This document shows positions 1-9,530 of a stretch of 24,056 nucleotides of DNA, one piece after another; the first letter of the stretch is position 1, and each line of letters begins with the position of its first letter. Under the pieces are notes generated by a model that had not been told where the DNA came from, did not search any database, and worked only from the letters and a program-made list of their open reading frames with translations. Both the position numbers and the translations under genes were made by a program. Location: assembly GCA_003427395.1 (NCBI GenBank), contig BFEA01000094.1, positions 2,840,534-2,864,589 of the forward strand, read 5' to 3'. The stretch is from Chara braunii (taxonomy: Eukaryota > Streptophyta > Charophyceae > Charales > Characeae).

Positions 1-730
1 TTTTTAAATTGTTTTTAAATTAATTTTAACCACCTCTACGAGTTCAAATCCTGATGGGGAAAAAAAATCTGGGGAAAAAAAAAAAACCCTCTACCTTTCG
101 CAGTAAAAGTCGAGAATTGAAAAGAAGAAGAAGAAAATAGAGAAACATAGATAGATACGTGCTCTTCAGATTGCAAAGCGACGGCGAGAATTGAAAAAAA
201 AAAAAAAGAAACACACATGGCAGGAGAGGGGAAAACGGGGGAGAAAAAGGTTAGTTTTTAAATTATTAGTATTACGTTAAAAAAATTAACTTAAACCACG
301 TCTACCTTTCTTAAATTACTTTTAAATGAACTGAAACCACCTCTACCTTTTGCAGGCAACGTCGAGAATAGACAATGTAGCATTCCCGTTTCTTGGGATG
401 AACTGTGGTGGTAGGGGACCACAATGGCTGGCGGCGCCAGCCAAAAGGGGAAAAAGATCAAAAGCCACCTTCTATCTCCTGGGGCTCTTACCACCCATCA
501 GGCAGAAGGTTGGCTACGGAACGATGATTGAAAAAAAAAGAAAAAAAGAAAAAAAAAAAAGGTGAAAAAGATGCGCCCCGCTGGCCATTCGGCAAAGCTC
601 GAAGCGCAGTTAATTGAGTGAAAAAGGGAGGCGCAAAAAAAAAAAAAAAAAAAACGAAAGAACAAGGTGAGGAGAAAAGATCCGAACAGAAGCACAGTTA
701 ATTGAGTGAAAAACCGCCACTCTCGAAATG
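1..730. other. A-rich low-complexity DNA with a three-fold degenerate repeat and no gene
   Basis: The stretch is dominated by poly-A and A/G runs. A degenerate unit recurs three times (about 1-40, 245-310, 311-350). Each begins with TTTTAAATTA-like sequence and ends in AAACCACCTCTACCTTT, and two are followed by a GCAG..GTCGAGAAT tail. A second short direct repeat, CAGTTAATTGAGTGAAAAA, occurs at about 609 and 694. The sequence GAGTTCAAATCC near 40 resembles a Pol III B box and could be the end of a SINE cut by the window edge. The open frames here translate poly-A or poly-T and I do not regard them as genes. Confidence 0.5.
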
Positions 731-733
731 TGG

Positions 734-1196
734 AAAAAAAAAAAAAGTTGGCAGGTGCATCTGGCCATGTTCATTCTCATTTTGCACATTTCAAGAGTGG
801 TGTGGCGATGCCCTGAGTCCTGTGTTTTGCTGCTGTTGCTGTCCTGTTGAGTCGGTTGGTCCCCTGGGGGGCATGGTTCCCCGGGGCCAGGTCCGACTAG
901 CTACCTTGCGTTTCCTCAACAACTGAATGCGGACGTGTTTGTGGCGATGTGCAGTTGAGGAAACTCTACCTGATTTCTGCACATCTCCTTAAACGCGTCC
1001 AGATTCAGGAGTTTAGGAAACTCAACGGTAGCTAGTCGGACCTGGCCCCGGGGAACCATGCCCCCCAGGGGACCAACCGACTCAACAGGACAGCAACAGC
1101 AGCAAAACACAGGACTCAGGGCATCGCCACACCACTCTTGAAATGTGCAAAATGAGAATGAACATGGCCAGATGCACCTGCCAACTTTTTTTTTTT
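734..1196. repeat. Foldback (hairpin) element 1
   Basis: This is a long inverted repeat. The outer arms, 747-904 and 1028-1185, are reverse complements with no mismatch that I can find by eye. They are flanked by an A run (734-746) on the left and a T run (1186-1196) on the right. The inner arms, about 905-953 and 978-1027, are also complementary but with many mismatches. They surround a 24-base spacer at 954-977. The inner-arm core GCACATCTCC..AAACGCGTCCAGATTCAGG appears again directly repeated at 1197-1245, and in the hairpin at 15763-15908. No transposase is encoded. It could be a foldback or MITE-like element, or a locus giving a long hairpin RNA. Confidence 0.75.
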
Positions 1197-1312
1197 GCAC
1201 ATCTCCTTAAACGCGTCCAGATTCAGGAGTTTAGGAAACTCAACGCGCTGCTAGTGGCAGTCTTGGCCCCCNTAGGAAACTCAACGCGCTGCTAGTGGCA
1301 GTCTTGGCCCCC
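1197..1312 (+). repeat. Direct copy of the hairpin inner arm, then a 40-bp repeat around an N
   Basis: Bases 1197-1245 repeat 979-1026 in the same orientation. Bases 1232-1271 and 1273-1312 are then the same 40 bases on either side of a single N at 1272. An identical repeat exactly flanking an N looks like two contig ends that overlap but were not merged, so the second copy is probably an assembly artefact. Confidence 0.7.
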
Positions 1313-1400
1313 AGTCAGCGAAGCCGGGTAATGCTCCCAGCCTTCTTTGAGGACCCCGGCCTCGAATGTTTTCTTTTTATTGATATAATAATAATAATGG
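1313..1400 (+). mobile_element. LINE-type 3' tail fragment
   Basis: The sequence GAGGACCCCGGCCTC at 1349-1363 is a one-base variant of the GTGAGGTCCCCGGCCTC block that closes the 3' UTR of the other plus-strand LINE tails in this window (near 2900, 9190 and 12480). It is followed by an AT-rich tail containing an (ATA)n run rather than pure poly-A. No coding part of this copy remains. It may be a heavily 5'-truncated LINE or a non-autonomous passenger. Confidence 0.5.
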
Positions 1401-1540
1401 AAATCTCAAGCTCAGTGTGGCTGCGAGGCCTAACTCACTGACGTACTACTTTTCTTTCGCCTTCTGCTAAAGCATACCGTGGGTCGAGCACATCCTTTTT
1501 TTTTTTTTTTCTTTGGATGTGGGAAAAATAAAAAATAAAA
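1401..1540. other. Short unassigned spacer with T runs
   Basis: The spacer carries mixed sequence and a T run near 1496-1510, then A-rich sequence leading into the target-site duplication of the next LINE. I see no gene or recognisable RNA. Confidence 0.4.
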
Positions 1541-2975
1541 AAATAGCGGACCTTTTTTTTCTTTAAACCACTAGTACCTTTGGGTGTGGATAGGACACTC
1601 TCCACTAAGGAGGTTACGCATTGATCCTGCAGCATGGAGCTGGTCTACGGGGGAAGCAAGACAACCTCAACTCTCCTTGTCAGAATACTGGGTTGTAAAG
1701 GGCTACAATCTGAGGAGGAAAGCCAGGAACAGGAAACCTCCGGTGCAGGTGGCCATCAGCAGCTGGCAAACAGTGACCTCTGAGGATTTGTCAGAGGCGG
1801 GATCCTTATTCTCGGCCCTGCCGGACTCGTTGACGTACCTCCCGAATGGCAAACAGGTGGCAATAGTGTGGCAGATCTCCCTGATGGTAACACCCTCAGC
1901 TGTCTGGCTGGTCAGTCCAGGCATGCAAGTGGATCTCAAGTGCCCTCGCTGCAACTGGCCTTTTGAGTCCACGCGGCACCTCTGGTGGGAGTGTCCTGCG
2001 TCCCGAAGAATCTGGAAGTGGTGGAAATACCACTGGCAGCGCTTTGGGGACCCTGTGGTAGACTGGGAAGAACGATGGGTGTTGCTGGGGTTCCTCCCAG
2101 CAGGTGTAAATAGGAACCGTGGTTGGCCATATATCGCACAGGCGACAAGGGGCATCCTCTGTGAGGTCGTTTGGAAGGACAGGAATAGGGCGAGGTTCGA
2201 AAGACTGCCTTTTTGGGACCTGGAGATCAAGAAAGCAGTGAGACAGAGCCTGAGGGAGGTAATCAGGGTCGATTGGAGGAAAAGAGCGAGGGCTGGAAAG
2301 GGGAGCAGAAGGCAACTGCAATGTTTTTAAGATACGTGGGCAAGTCGACATCAGCTGGCTGGGGTACATAGGACCAGGGGTCTCGTCCTCTCCCCCTGGG
2401 TGACTGGACCAGTTCAGGGAGGATAGGGGCATAAGGAACTGGTGGAGTCAGGTGTTAGATAGTGGTTTTAGGTGAACCAGGGCACTCGGTTCTCATAAGA
2501 AGTCCTGCCGCGGGAGGCAGCTTAGTGGGAGGTGGGTGGTGGAGTGCCACTAGTTAAGTGGAACGCGAGTTCCAACCAACTGCTAAACTAGGTTGGTTCT
2601 GGGTGCCATGAGTAGGCCCCTTCAGTAGAGGTGCAGCATTATGGGTAGTGGCTAGAATTCTTTGAGTTCGGATAGGGGTTAGAGGGTCGAATAGAAGTTG
2701 GTGAGTGAGTATGTTGTCTGCTTTGTCGTTTTAATACGTATGAGTGGAGTTGCGTCTTTGGCAATGAAAGGTAATGGCAGAATGATAAGGAAACAAATTT
2801 GCAGTAACAGTGTTCCTTTTAGTGTTCTTGAATTCTTTAGTTGAGATCTATAAGCGAAACTGGCTGATGCTGCCAGGATAACTTCCGGGTTGATTTGTGA
2901 GGTCCCCGGCCTCTTGAAGTTCGAAGAAAAAAAAAGAAAAAAAAAGAAAAAAAAGAAAAGAAAATAGCGGGCCTT
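1541..2975 (+). mobile_element. 5'-truncated L1-type LINE with target-site duplication
   Basis: Direct repeats AAATAGCGGACCTT (1541-1554) and AAATAGCGGGCCTT (2962-2975) flank the unit: a 14-bp TSD with one mismatch, as expected for target-primed reverse transcription. Inside are a C-terminal ORF2 fragment (1584-2330), a ~570-bp 3' UTR ending in GTGAGGTCCCCGGCCTC, and an A-rich tail with scattered G (about 2927-2961). The endonuclease and reverse transcriptase are missing, so this is a dead-on-arrival copy. At its 5' junction (1562-1581) lies TTTAAACCACTAGTACCTTT, a motif that recurs at other breakpoints in the window. Confidence 0.85.
1584..2330 (+). pseudogene. LINE ORF2 C-terminal fragment with zf-RVT zinc knuckle
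   Basis: An uninterrupted 248-codon frame; the apparent start is a GTG, and the frame meets a stop at 1572, just before the LINE sequence begins. It corresponds to the C-terminal end of an L1-type ORF2 protein. The zinc-knuckle motif CPRC-x8-H-x4-C lies at about residues 118-136 (CPRCNWPFESTRHLWWEC), followed by a Trp-rich segment and a basic C-terminus. The same layout, with moderate similarity, is seen in the decayed LINE at 8400-8880, so the two belong to one superfamily. All four zinc ligands are present and there are no internal stops, so this insertion is probably younger than its neighbour. The polymerase domain is missing, so it is not functional on its own. Confidence 0.8.
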
Positions 2976-3127
2976 CGATGGGCCTCCGACCTTTTCGGAG
3001 GCCGAAACGAAACGACGGCCGCCGATCAGATTTATCAATGGCAGCCGTCGTCGGCCCGGCCTCCGAAACTTTAGGAATTTGGGAAAATGTCTACTTTTCC
3101 CTATTTTCCCACGCTTCGATGACCTTG
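2976..3127. other. GC-rich spacer with a perfect short hairpin
   Basis: Bases 2981-3003 form a hairpin: GGCCTCCGA, a 5-base loop, then TCGGAGGCC. A related GGCCTCCGAAAC block lies at about 3057 and is also the core word of the satellite at 15325-15620. No coding potential is seen. Confidence 0.45.
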
Positions 3128-3571
3128 AGATATCATCATTGATCCTGCGGCCTAGCTCAGTTGGTAAGGCACGCAAGTGGCATTCAGGAGGTCTTGGGTT
3201 CAATCCCCGTTGGCCTCATGTACCTTCCTGGGCATGCTTGGCGCCCGCCACCTAGAGATAGCCCGTTGGTCCCCCCAATTGGCATTAAAAAGCAGTCTCT
3301 GCTGATGTTCATAGGGGGAGGGATAATCGGGGAGGCACAGCGACTGGCCACTCAGATGATGCTCGGTCCCTCTGCTACCGGTTGCCCCCTGGCTGGTGTC
3401 CCCCATTGGGGGTTCCCTGAAGGCAATCAAGGCCACCCTGGGCTGAAAAGGCCACCCGATGTCAGATTAGACACAATATATTGAATTTACCTGGGCTGGT
3501 TAGTCCGATGATAATACCTCAAGGCCATCGTCCTTTTAAATTAAAAAAAAAAAAGAAGATATCATCATTGA
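3128..3571 (+). mobile_element. tRNA-derived SINE with perfect 15-bp target-site duplication
   Basis: AGATATCATCATTGA is repeated exactly at 3128-3142 and 3557-3571. The insert between them is about 414 bp. It opens with a tRNA-like head: an A-box-like TAGCTCAGTTGGTAAGG at about 3152 and a B-box-like GGGTTCAATCCCC about 45 bp later, the two internal Pol III promoter elements. A ~320-bp body unrelated to tRNA follows and ends in an A-rich tail (3541-3556). The head lacks a proper 3' acceptor half and has no CCA, so it is a SINE and not a tRNA gene. It must have used the reverse transcriptase of a partner LINE. A related head is found at 16331-16395. Confidence 0.9.
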
Positions 3572-3866
3572 GCTCACCGGGGGGCCAAGTCGCACATACA
3601 CCGTTGAGCCAGTTCAACGTTGAACTAGCTCAACGTGTGTGACCCCACGCGACGTCTGAGATGCATCCGGAGCTGCACACCCAGTGGTGTTCCTAGGTGT
3701 ATAAAATACAAAGACTTTCGTTTTTGTTTTTTGGTTCAAGAAAGGTGCTGAAAAATCCTTCCGCCCGAATACAAAGCCCCCTACCCTGCCCATCTTCCGT
3801 NGAACTACATACCCCACTTGGAGTGGGGTATGGGTTCAATGGTGCTTGTGCCATTATGACCTTCTG

Positions 3867-3976
3867 TGGGAGGACACTCTGACAGCGGTGGGAGGACACT
3901 CTGACATTCTGTGGGAGGGCACTCTGATATCCATGGGAGGACACTCTGACATCCATGGGAGGACACTCTGACAGAG
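3867..3976 (+). repeat. Minisatellite, ~22-bp unit, five copies
   Basis: The unit is TGGGAGGACACTCTGACATC plus two or three variable bases, repeated about five times in the left arm of the foldback element. The matching right-arm array (about 4602-4690, reverse complement) has about four units, so the arms have diverged in copy number since the inversion arose. Confidence 0.85.
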
Positions 3977-4601
3977 TGTTCATGCTGTGTTTGGCTGTGC
4001 AGCCTCAAACTCGTTTCTGCGAAGGCACCAAGCCAGGAGTACTGTCTACGTTCATTTCATGTTGTAGTGAGTCCCTGTCTCCGACGTTGCGCAGTATGCG
4101 GAGCCTTTCACTGAGGATTGTTGTATTTTCCATTTTACTTTTTAGAAACTACGGACAAAGATTTCAGTAGCATTTGGTTATTCATTGTTTTTTGGGAAAT
4201 AGGGGAAAAAAAACTTTCATGATTTCATCAGCATTTGATTCTCCTTTTTTGCCTTTGTTTTGAGTTTTTAAGTCGCAAAAACCGTGTCACGCCGTTGCGT
4301 TGAGCTAGTTCAACGGTGCATGTGGGACTAAAGGCAAAAAAGGAGAATCAAATGCTGATGAATTTTTTTTTCCCCCCTATTTCCCAAAAACAATGAATAA
4401 CCAAATGCTACTGAAATCTTTGTCCGTATTTTCTTGAGAGTAATGGAAAATACAACAATCCTCAGTGAAAGGCTCCGCATACTACGCAACGGCGGAGACG
4501 GGGACTCGCTACAACATGAAATGAACGTAGACAGTACTCCTGGCTTGGTGCCTTTGCAGAAACGAGTTTGGGGCTGCACAGCCAAACACAGCATGAACAC
4601 T

Positions 4602-4690
4602 CTGTCAGAGTGTCCTCCCATGGATGTCAGAGTGTCCTCCCACAGAATGTTAGAGTGTCCTCCCACGGCTGTCAGAGTGTCCTCCCACAG
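4602..4690 (-). repeat. Minisatellite, inverted counterpart, four copies
   Basis: Reverse-complement units (GTCAGAGTGTCCTCCCA and variants) of the array at 3867-3976, about four copies in the right arm of the foldback. Confidence 0.8.
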
Positions 4691-5056
4691 AAGGTCATGC
4701 TGGCACAAGCACCGTTGAACCCATACCCCACTCCAAGTGGGGTATGTAGTTCAATGGAAGATGGGCACCGTAGGGGGCTTTGTATTCGGGCGGAAGGATT
4801 TTTCAGCACCTTTCTTGAACCAAAAAACAAAAACGAAAGTCGTTGTATTTTGTACACCTAGGAACACCGCTGGGTGTGCAGCTCCGGATGCATCTCAGAC
4901 GTCGCGTGGGGTCACACACGTTGAGCTAGTTCAACGTTGAACTGGCTCAACGGTGTATGTGGGACTTAGCCCCGGCCATCAAGTTCCTTCATCATCTGGA
5001 CGCGAACTCGGGTCTGTATTTCAACAGTTCATGGGTGTACCCACTGAGCTAGGCTC

Positions 5057-5428
5057 TTGGGTGGTCGAGCACATCCAAGCAGCTTGCCCCAATTTTATGC
5101 CGAGTTCTTGGTTTCATCATCAGCTTGCCCCAATTTTTTCACCTGGTGGGATCGCTGTATTTACGCCGAGCTCTTGGTTTCATACATTTCTGATCATTAT
5201 CCTGTACTGGTGGACATACCGGCTACAGACCTCATTCAAAAAGCCAGACCTCCTTTCCGCTTAAATGTGACGACTCTCAAAGACAAGGGCATTCTGGCCT
5301 GGGTTAATACACAGATGTCTGTATGGTCCAGAGCGCGCTCCTTACTCGAATCAGAAGACCACTGGGCAGAAGTTGGCTTAGGAATATGTTTTTTTTCACG
5401 AATGAAAGCAGCCAACAAGCAATGGTAA
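5057..5428 (+). pseudogene. LINE endonuclease C-terminal remnant
   Basis: An open frame of 123 codons whose residues ~33-50 read WDRCIYAELLVSYISDHYPV. It matches the end of the L1-type apurinic/apyrimidinic endonuclease, where LDR(I)Y precedes the SDHxPV motif with its catalytic Asp-His pair. This enzyme nicks the target DNA so that LINE RNA can prime on it. After SDHYPV comes the linker toward the reverse transcriptase (PPFRLNVTTLKDKG and on). The upstream catalytic residues are gone or disrupted. The ATG start is incidental. Confidence 0.7.
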
Positions 5429-5860
5429 GAATTGAAATGCTGCAAGGAAGTGAAACTGGCAGTCCCAAATAGGTCAGGACCCCTTCTCCGACTATCACTG
5501 GTCGGGAGAAAGGAAACAGGCATTGCTCAAACTTGAGGTCTTGGACACGCAAAGATAGGCGGACTGGCTAAGAGTGGCTGAGGCTCCACGGCTTAGTCGG
5601 ATAACAGAATGATAAAACTCATTGTCCGCTCCCTGATCTTAAAACAAACGAAACCACTGGTTGGAGAGCTGACTCACCCCTTTGCGATACATGCGGCGGT
5701 AGCCAAGGACACAGCAAATATGTGCTCTTACGCTCTTGAATATTTCAGAGATATTGTGTCAACTGGACACCCGTGGGACACATTCCACTCTGATTTGTCA
5801 GCGGATTCTAGTTTTTGGGACAGGATGAGGGTGTGAATAGATGATTCTTCTAGAACCAGT

Positions 5861-6720
5861 TTGGACGCCCCTCTGATGGAAATAGAGCTCCACAGGGCAG
5901 TCAAGCAGATGACCTTGGGCTTATGCCCTGGCCTTGATGGCATCCCTGTGGAACTCTTCCTCAGTTGCTGGGAGGGGTTTGGCCCATTTCTTTGCCAAAT
6001 CTTTAATACTGCTCTGGAAACAGGCTCCTTACAGCCTAACTTTATAAAAGGGGTAATCTCCCTGCTTTACAAGAAAGGTGATAAGCAGGACATGAAGAAC
6101 TACTGCCCGATCTCCATTTAAATGTGGTGTACAAAATTTTAGCTAAACCGCTGGCGCTTAGACTGGCCACAATCCTGCCGCAGCTAGTGCGGTGGGAGCA
6201 GGGGGATTTTGTCAGGGGTAGATCTATTTTTGAGAATATTCTGACAACCGTGCAAGCTCTCGAGATAATCAGTGTAGAAAAAAGGGAGGTGGTTGTTTTT
6301 CTCTTGGATATGGAAAAGGCTTATGACAAAGTGGGATGGGCCTTTGTCTCCACCGCGCTTCTCAGAATGGGGCTTTGGTAGTGGGTTGCTTAACTGGATG
6401 CACGCGATGTATGCTAAAGCTACATCCATGGTTATGGTTAATGGTCATCTGTCAGAAGAATTCCCCTTAACGCGGTCCTTGAGGGAAGGTTGCCCCTTGG
6501 CCCCCCAACTATTTGTTATTCAGCTAGAAGTATTATTGGATAATATTGGACATAACCCGACATAGTGCGCGTACAACTGAGTCCTACCCTCCAGTGGAAA
6601 GGTGGGGCACTTGCAGACGACCTCATGGTGGTCTGTGAAAACTCCCCTTCATCACTAGAAGAATGAAGGGTAGTATTAGATAAATATTGTCAGTTGTCTG
6701 AGGCCTCCATTAACTGGACG
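5861..6720 (+). pseudogene. LINE reverse transcriptase, frameshifted remnant
   Basis: Conserved blocks of a non-LTR reverse transcriptase lie in three successive frames. First (5861-6121): LCPGLDGIPVELF, then GVISLLYKKGD and a degraded NWRPIS block (NYCPIS), ending in a stop. Second (6124-6381): GDFVRGRSIFENIL, then VVFLLDMEKAYDKVGW, which holds the motif-A aspartate. Third (from about 6380): MVNGHLSEEFPLTRSLREGCPLAP, the motif-B block. The catalytic motif C at about 6607 reads ALADDLMVV, so both aspartates survive but the usual Phe/Tyr is Leu. A TGA at 6664 replaces a codon in the following helix. At least two frameshifts and two stops make it inactive. Confidence 0.85.
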
Positions 6721-7029
6721 AAATCAGTCTATTTCCTGCCCGCACATTTTTCGTTGAGAGTCGACTGGGGCCTCAGGGAGGTCCCTTCCGAAAATTCAGA
6801 AAGATTTTTAGGAGTTCAAGTCTCCCTATCTGACTGCTCCAGGACTTAAGACCAGATCCTATCAGACAGAGTTACGGCCAGGGTTCAAGGCTGGATAAAG
6901 CACTACAAGCTTTCAACGTTGGCAGGGCATTGGTGCTTTCAGCAGCAGCATTCTCCATACTATGGTTCCCTCTCTCCATATGCTTGATGGGCAAAGGGCC
7001 CGACGCCTCCATTCAAAAGGCAGCTGCAA

Positions 7030-7411
7030 GGTACCTGTGGAAACCAACGGCCGATGAGAACCAAGGATACATTACTAAAAGTGGCCTGGGAGGCAGTTAC
7101 TCCCCTCGTAATGACAGGGGACTGGGCTTGCTTGAACCCCAGACCCAGAACCTAGCCTTACTGGCTAAATGGGTCTTCAAGGCACTGTTTGAGGATCCCA
7201 CCAAGTTGTGGGTCCGCCAAGGCACCTGTGGAAACCAACGTCCAATGAGAATGAAGGATACATTACTAAAAGTGGCCTGGGAGGCAGTTAGTCTCCCTCG
7301 TAATGACAGTGGACTGGGCCTGCCTGACCCCCAGACCCAGAACCTAGCCTTACTGGCTAAATGGGTCTTCAAGGCACTGTTTGAGGATCCCACCAAGTTG
7401 TGGGTCCGCCT
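7030..7411 (+). repeat. 191-bp tandem duplication inside the LINE
   Basis: Bases 7030-7220 and 7221-7411 are near-identical head-to-tail copies, each starting GG(T/C)ACCTGTGGAAACCAACG and ending CCAAGTTGTGGGTCCGCC. Translation repeats a segment containing LLAKWVFKALFEDPTKLWVR. One indel (around 7100 versus 7290) and scattered substitutions separate them. The family's usual protein has this segment once, so the duplication is secondary and private to this copy. Confidence 0.85.
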
Positions 7412-7529
7412 AGCAGAATATATCTTGAAGAACGAGTGGGACCTGTCTCAGCCCAGCGACGTCTGGCAGTGTGTCTTGATCCCTTCGTATCTGAAAAGAA
7501 CACTCAAATCAAGGGTGTAGCAGGGAATC

Positions 7530-8887
7530 TTGCATGCCTGGAAGAAACTGCAACCAGTATTATTGTCCCCTCCGTCCACAAAATTGGAGATTGCAGCGCA
7601 ATGCTTATTCGACAACCCAGTGATCAGCCCTCCGGACCAGGCCTGCTTCTCGGCAAGTAACGGGACTGGAAATTTTGGCAAATCTTGGGTGGAAAAAGGA
7701 TTTATTTTAATTAAACATCTCTGGGACGTGGAGCGGGAAGATTGGTTATCCGAGGAGCAATCGATAACAAAACTGCCCCGCCTTCGCTCAGTCCCGGAGA
7801 ACAGAGCCAAGGTAATCGAAGCCATCCCGCACCACTGGAAAGCAGCTTTGAGCTACTCGGAACACGCAGCAGGCACATGGCTGAGAGCAGAACACGAAGA
7901 CTCCCTGATTTGGCGGCTCTCGGGCCCAGAGTTGGCAGGAGGCTGGAAGGTCGAGGAATGGATCGAAGGGTCCAGATCAGGCAAGGGAAGTCAACTTATC
8001 AAAATCCAAGAGAAGGTCGACCAGTCAACAGTTGGTCTGCAGGAAGTCTGTGTTCTTTCGCAGCTGAAACAATCTGTCCTGCTAGGCAACGCAGACATCT
8101 CCGAGTTGAACCTCTGCTTTTGGGCTGGCGACAAGGGGATAGGGCTGAAGATGCCAGTGTTCCCCTATGCCAATATAAACCCAAAGTGGGAGTCAAAACT
8201 TTGGGACTGGCTGTGGAGAATACCCCAGCGGCAATGGCCCACAGGAGATTTGTTAAGCTCAAAGGATCAGCGGCCCATGCCCCGAAGTGGCTGGCCTTAT
8301 GGAGAGCACTAAAGAAACTTCCCTTGCAGCAGAACGCTAGTCTGCTGTGGGCCCATAGTTTACAAGTCGTTCCAACGGCACAGTGGCTTGCAGCTAGGGG
8401 CATGGACCTCCCACTCACGTGCAGTCATCGCAACTGGGGATGGGAATCTAACTCCCACCTGTGGATCCATTGCCCTCTAGCAGATGCTATCTGGCTGTGG
8501 TGGACGGATTTTTGGAAAGAGCTTACCGGGGGCAGCCTCCCCTGGTCGGATGACTGGATACTATTCGGTACTTTACCTGGCCCCAGTCTTAACTACACAG
8601 AGGGCTGGGGTTATGTAGCCTTGGTGTGCAAAGGCGTTATCATGCAGGAAACTTGGAGAGCCAGGAACACTACTGCCTTCAACAAAGAAATGGTAAATAT
8701 CCACCAACAGAAACATCAGATAAAAACTAACATACGTCTGCTGATTCTGACGGACTGGAAGCGCTGCTCAGGTTGCCAAGTCAAAGGCCAACTTTGGCTT
8801 ACAAGATCTTGGGCCCGTGAAAACAGAATGGCAGAGGTATCGTCAGAAGGAAAGTTGGTGGTCTCACACTGGCTTAAACCCCCGTGA
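7530..8887 (+). pseudogene. LINE ORF2 C-terminal region with damaged zinc knuckle
   Basis: The region downstream of the reverse transcriptase continues in one frame at 7530-8230 and then shifts into a second frame up to the stop at 8885. The second frame carries the zf-RVT-like segment CSHRNWGWESNSHLWIHC at about 8420. Compared with CPRC...H...C in the LINE at 1584-2330, the second cysteine is arginine (CSHR), so one zinc ligand is lost. Downstream Trp-rich and basic segments align in layout with the other copy. This part probably binds nucleic acid during retrotransposition. It is degenerate here. Confidence 0.75.
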
Positions 8888-9262
8888 GCGGGTTGTCCAA
8901 AGGCAGCCGAAGTAGGCGCTTGACTAGGACACGCATATGAGGGCTAATCAGTGTGCGGAAGTACTTGGGAGGAATGAATTAAAGATACAACCTTTTTTTG
9001 TGCTTCAAGTCTGACCTTTTTTGGAAAAGACTAGCTAAACGTAGGAAGGGACACTGGACCCGGTTTCCAGTTCCTTAATTGGGTTCATATATATAGCGAG
9101 CAAGGAACTGGTGGTTGGGACGCTGAACCTGGTTTTCAGCTGGTCCAGAGTTGGGTTTTCGGCCCCTGGTCACAATCTGGGTTTAATGGTGAGGTCCCCG
9201 GCCTCTCCTATGTTTGTTGCAATGCAATGTTTTATTTTCCCAAAAAAAAAAAAAAAAAAAAA
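8888..9262 (+). mobile_element. LINE 3' UTR and poly-A tail
   Basis: Recognisable blocks are GTGCTTCAAG at about 9001, GGGAC(A/G)CTG(G/A)ACC(C/T)GG present twice (about 9048 and 9118), GTGAGGTCCCCGGCCTC at about 9189, and poly-A at 9242-9262. The same ordered blocks end the composite retroposon at 12362-12554. This is consistent with one LINE machinery mobilising both, through recognition of the shared 3' end. Confidence 0.75.
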
Positions 9263-9530
9263 TCTCAAGCTCGTGCCGGGCCACGATGGCTCTCCACCTT
9301 CTGGTGTTTACCGACAATGTCAGATGAGATAATTGGCTGAGATATTGTAATCGTGGTGATGCAGTTGTCGTTTCAGGGGGCTATCCCCCTTTTAGAAATG
9401 ATGAGGGGCATTATAACATTTGTCTAGAAGAAAGGTGATATGGCTGATGTGCGTAAACTGGACACCATTACGCTGATGCCATGCCAGTGGTCTACAAAGA
9501 TCTTTTCTAGGATCCTTGCAGCCTGTCCGC

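Larger units (their letters stand above)
3578..4977. repeat. 1.4-kb foldback element with terminal repeats and internal minisatellite
   Basis: The left arm (about 3578-4255) and right arm (about 4331-4977) are inverted copies around a 75-bp spacer (4256-4330). Both outer ends carry GTSSCACATACACCGTTGAG-type sequence, itself followed by a small palindrome (GTTGAACTAGCTCAAC). The spacer ends with another copy of this terminus, GTTCAACGGTGCATGTGGG. Thus 3584-4331 alone looks like a complete ~750-bp element with terminal inverted repeats, and the right arm looks like a second, inverted, slightly shorter copy. No transposase frame exists. I found no convincing target-site duplication. One N lies at 3802. 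It could be a DNA-transposon-derived foldback element; the superfamily is not determined. Confidence 0.8.
4978..9262 (+). mobile_element. Long decayed L1-type LINE, endonuclease end to poly-A
   Basis: In order along the plus strand are the end of the apurinic-type endonuclease (SDHYPV at about 5185), reverse-transcriptase blocks (5861-6720), a connecting region with a 191-bp internal duplication (7030-7411), the C-terminal zinc-knuckle region (to 8887), a ~350-bp 3' UTR ending in GTGAGGTCCCCGGCCTC, and a 21-A tail (9242-9262). Many stops and frameshifts break the frame, so it is an old copy. The 5' part of the endonuclease and all of ORF1 are missing; the 5' boundary just after the foldback is approximate. 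Two short direct repeats (GCTTGCCCCAATTTT, and a CGAG(T/C)TCTTGGTTTCAT block) at 5080-5190 suggest local slippage. No target-site duplication was recognised. Confidence 0.85.

Noticed and set aside
291-1200. Frames at 350-565, 702-926 and 791-1200 on both strands
   Set aside because: They fall in poly-A/T runs or in the perfect hairpin arms, where each frame has a mirror copy; no domain is seen.
1703-2432. Minus-strand frames of 175-178 codons
   Set aside because: Antisense to the LINE ORF2 fragment, with no domain pattern; shadows of the coding strand.
3148-3230. A functional tRNA gene
   Set aside because: Only A- and B-box-like parts are present, the acceptor stem does not close, and the unit has a SINE body, A-rich tail and TSD.
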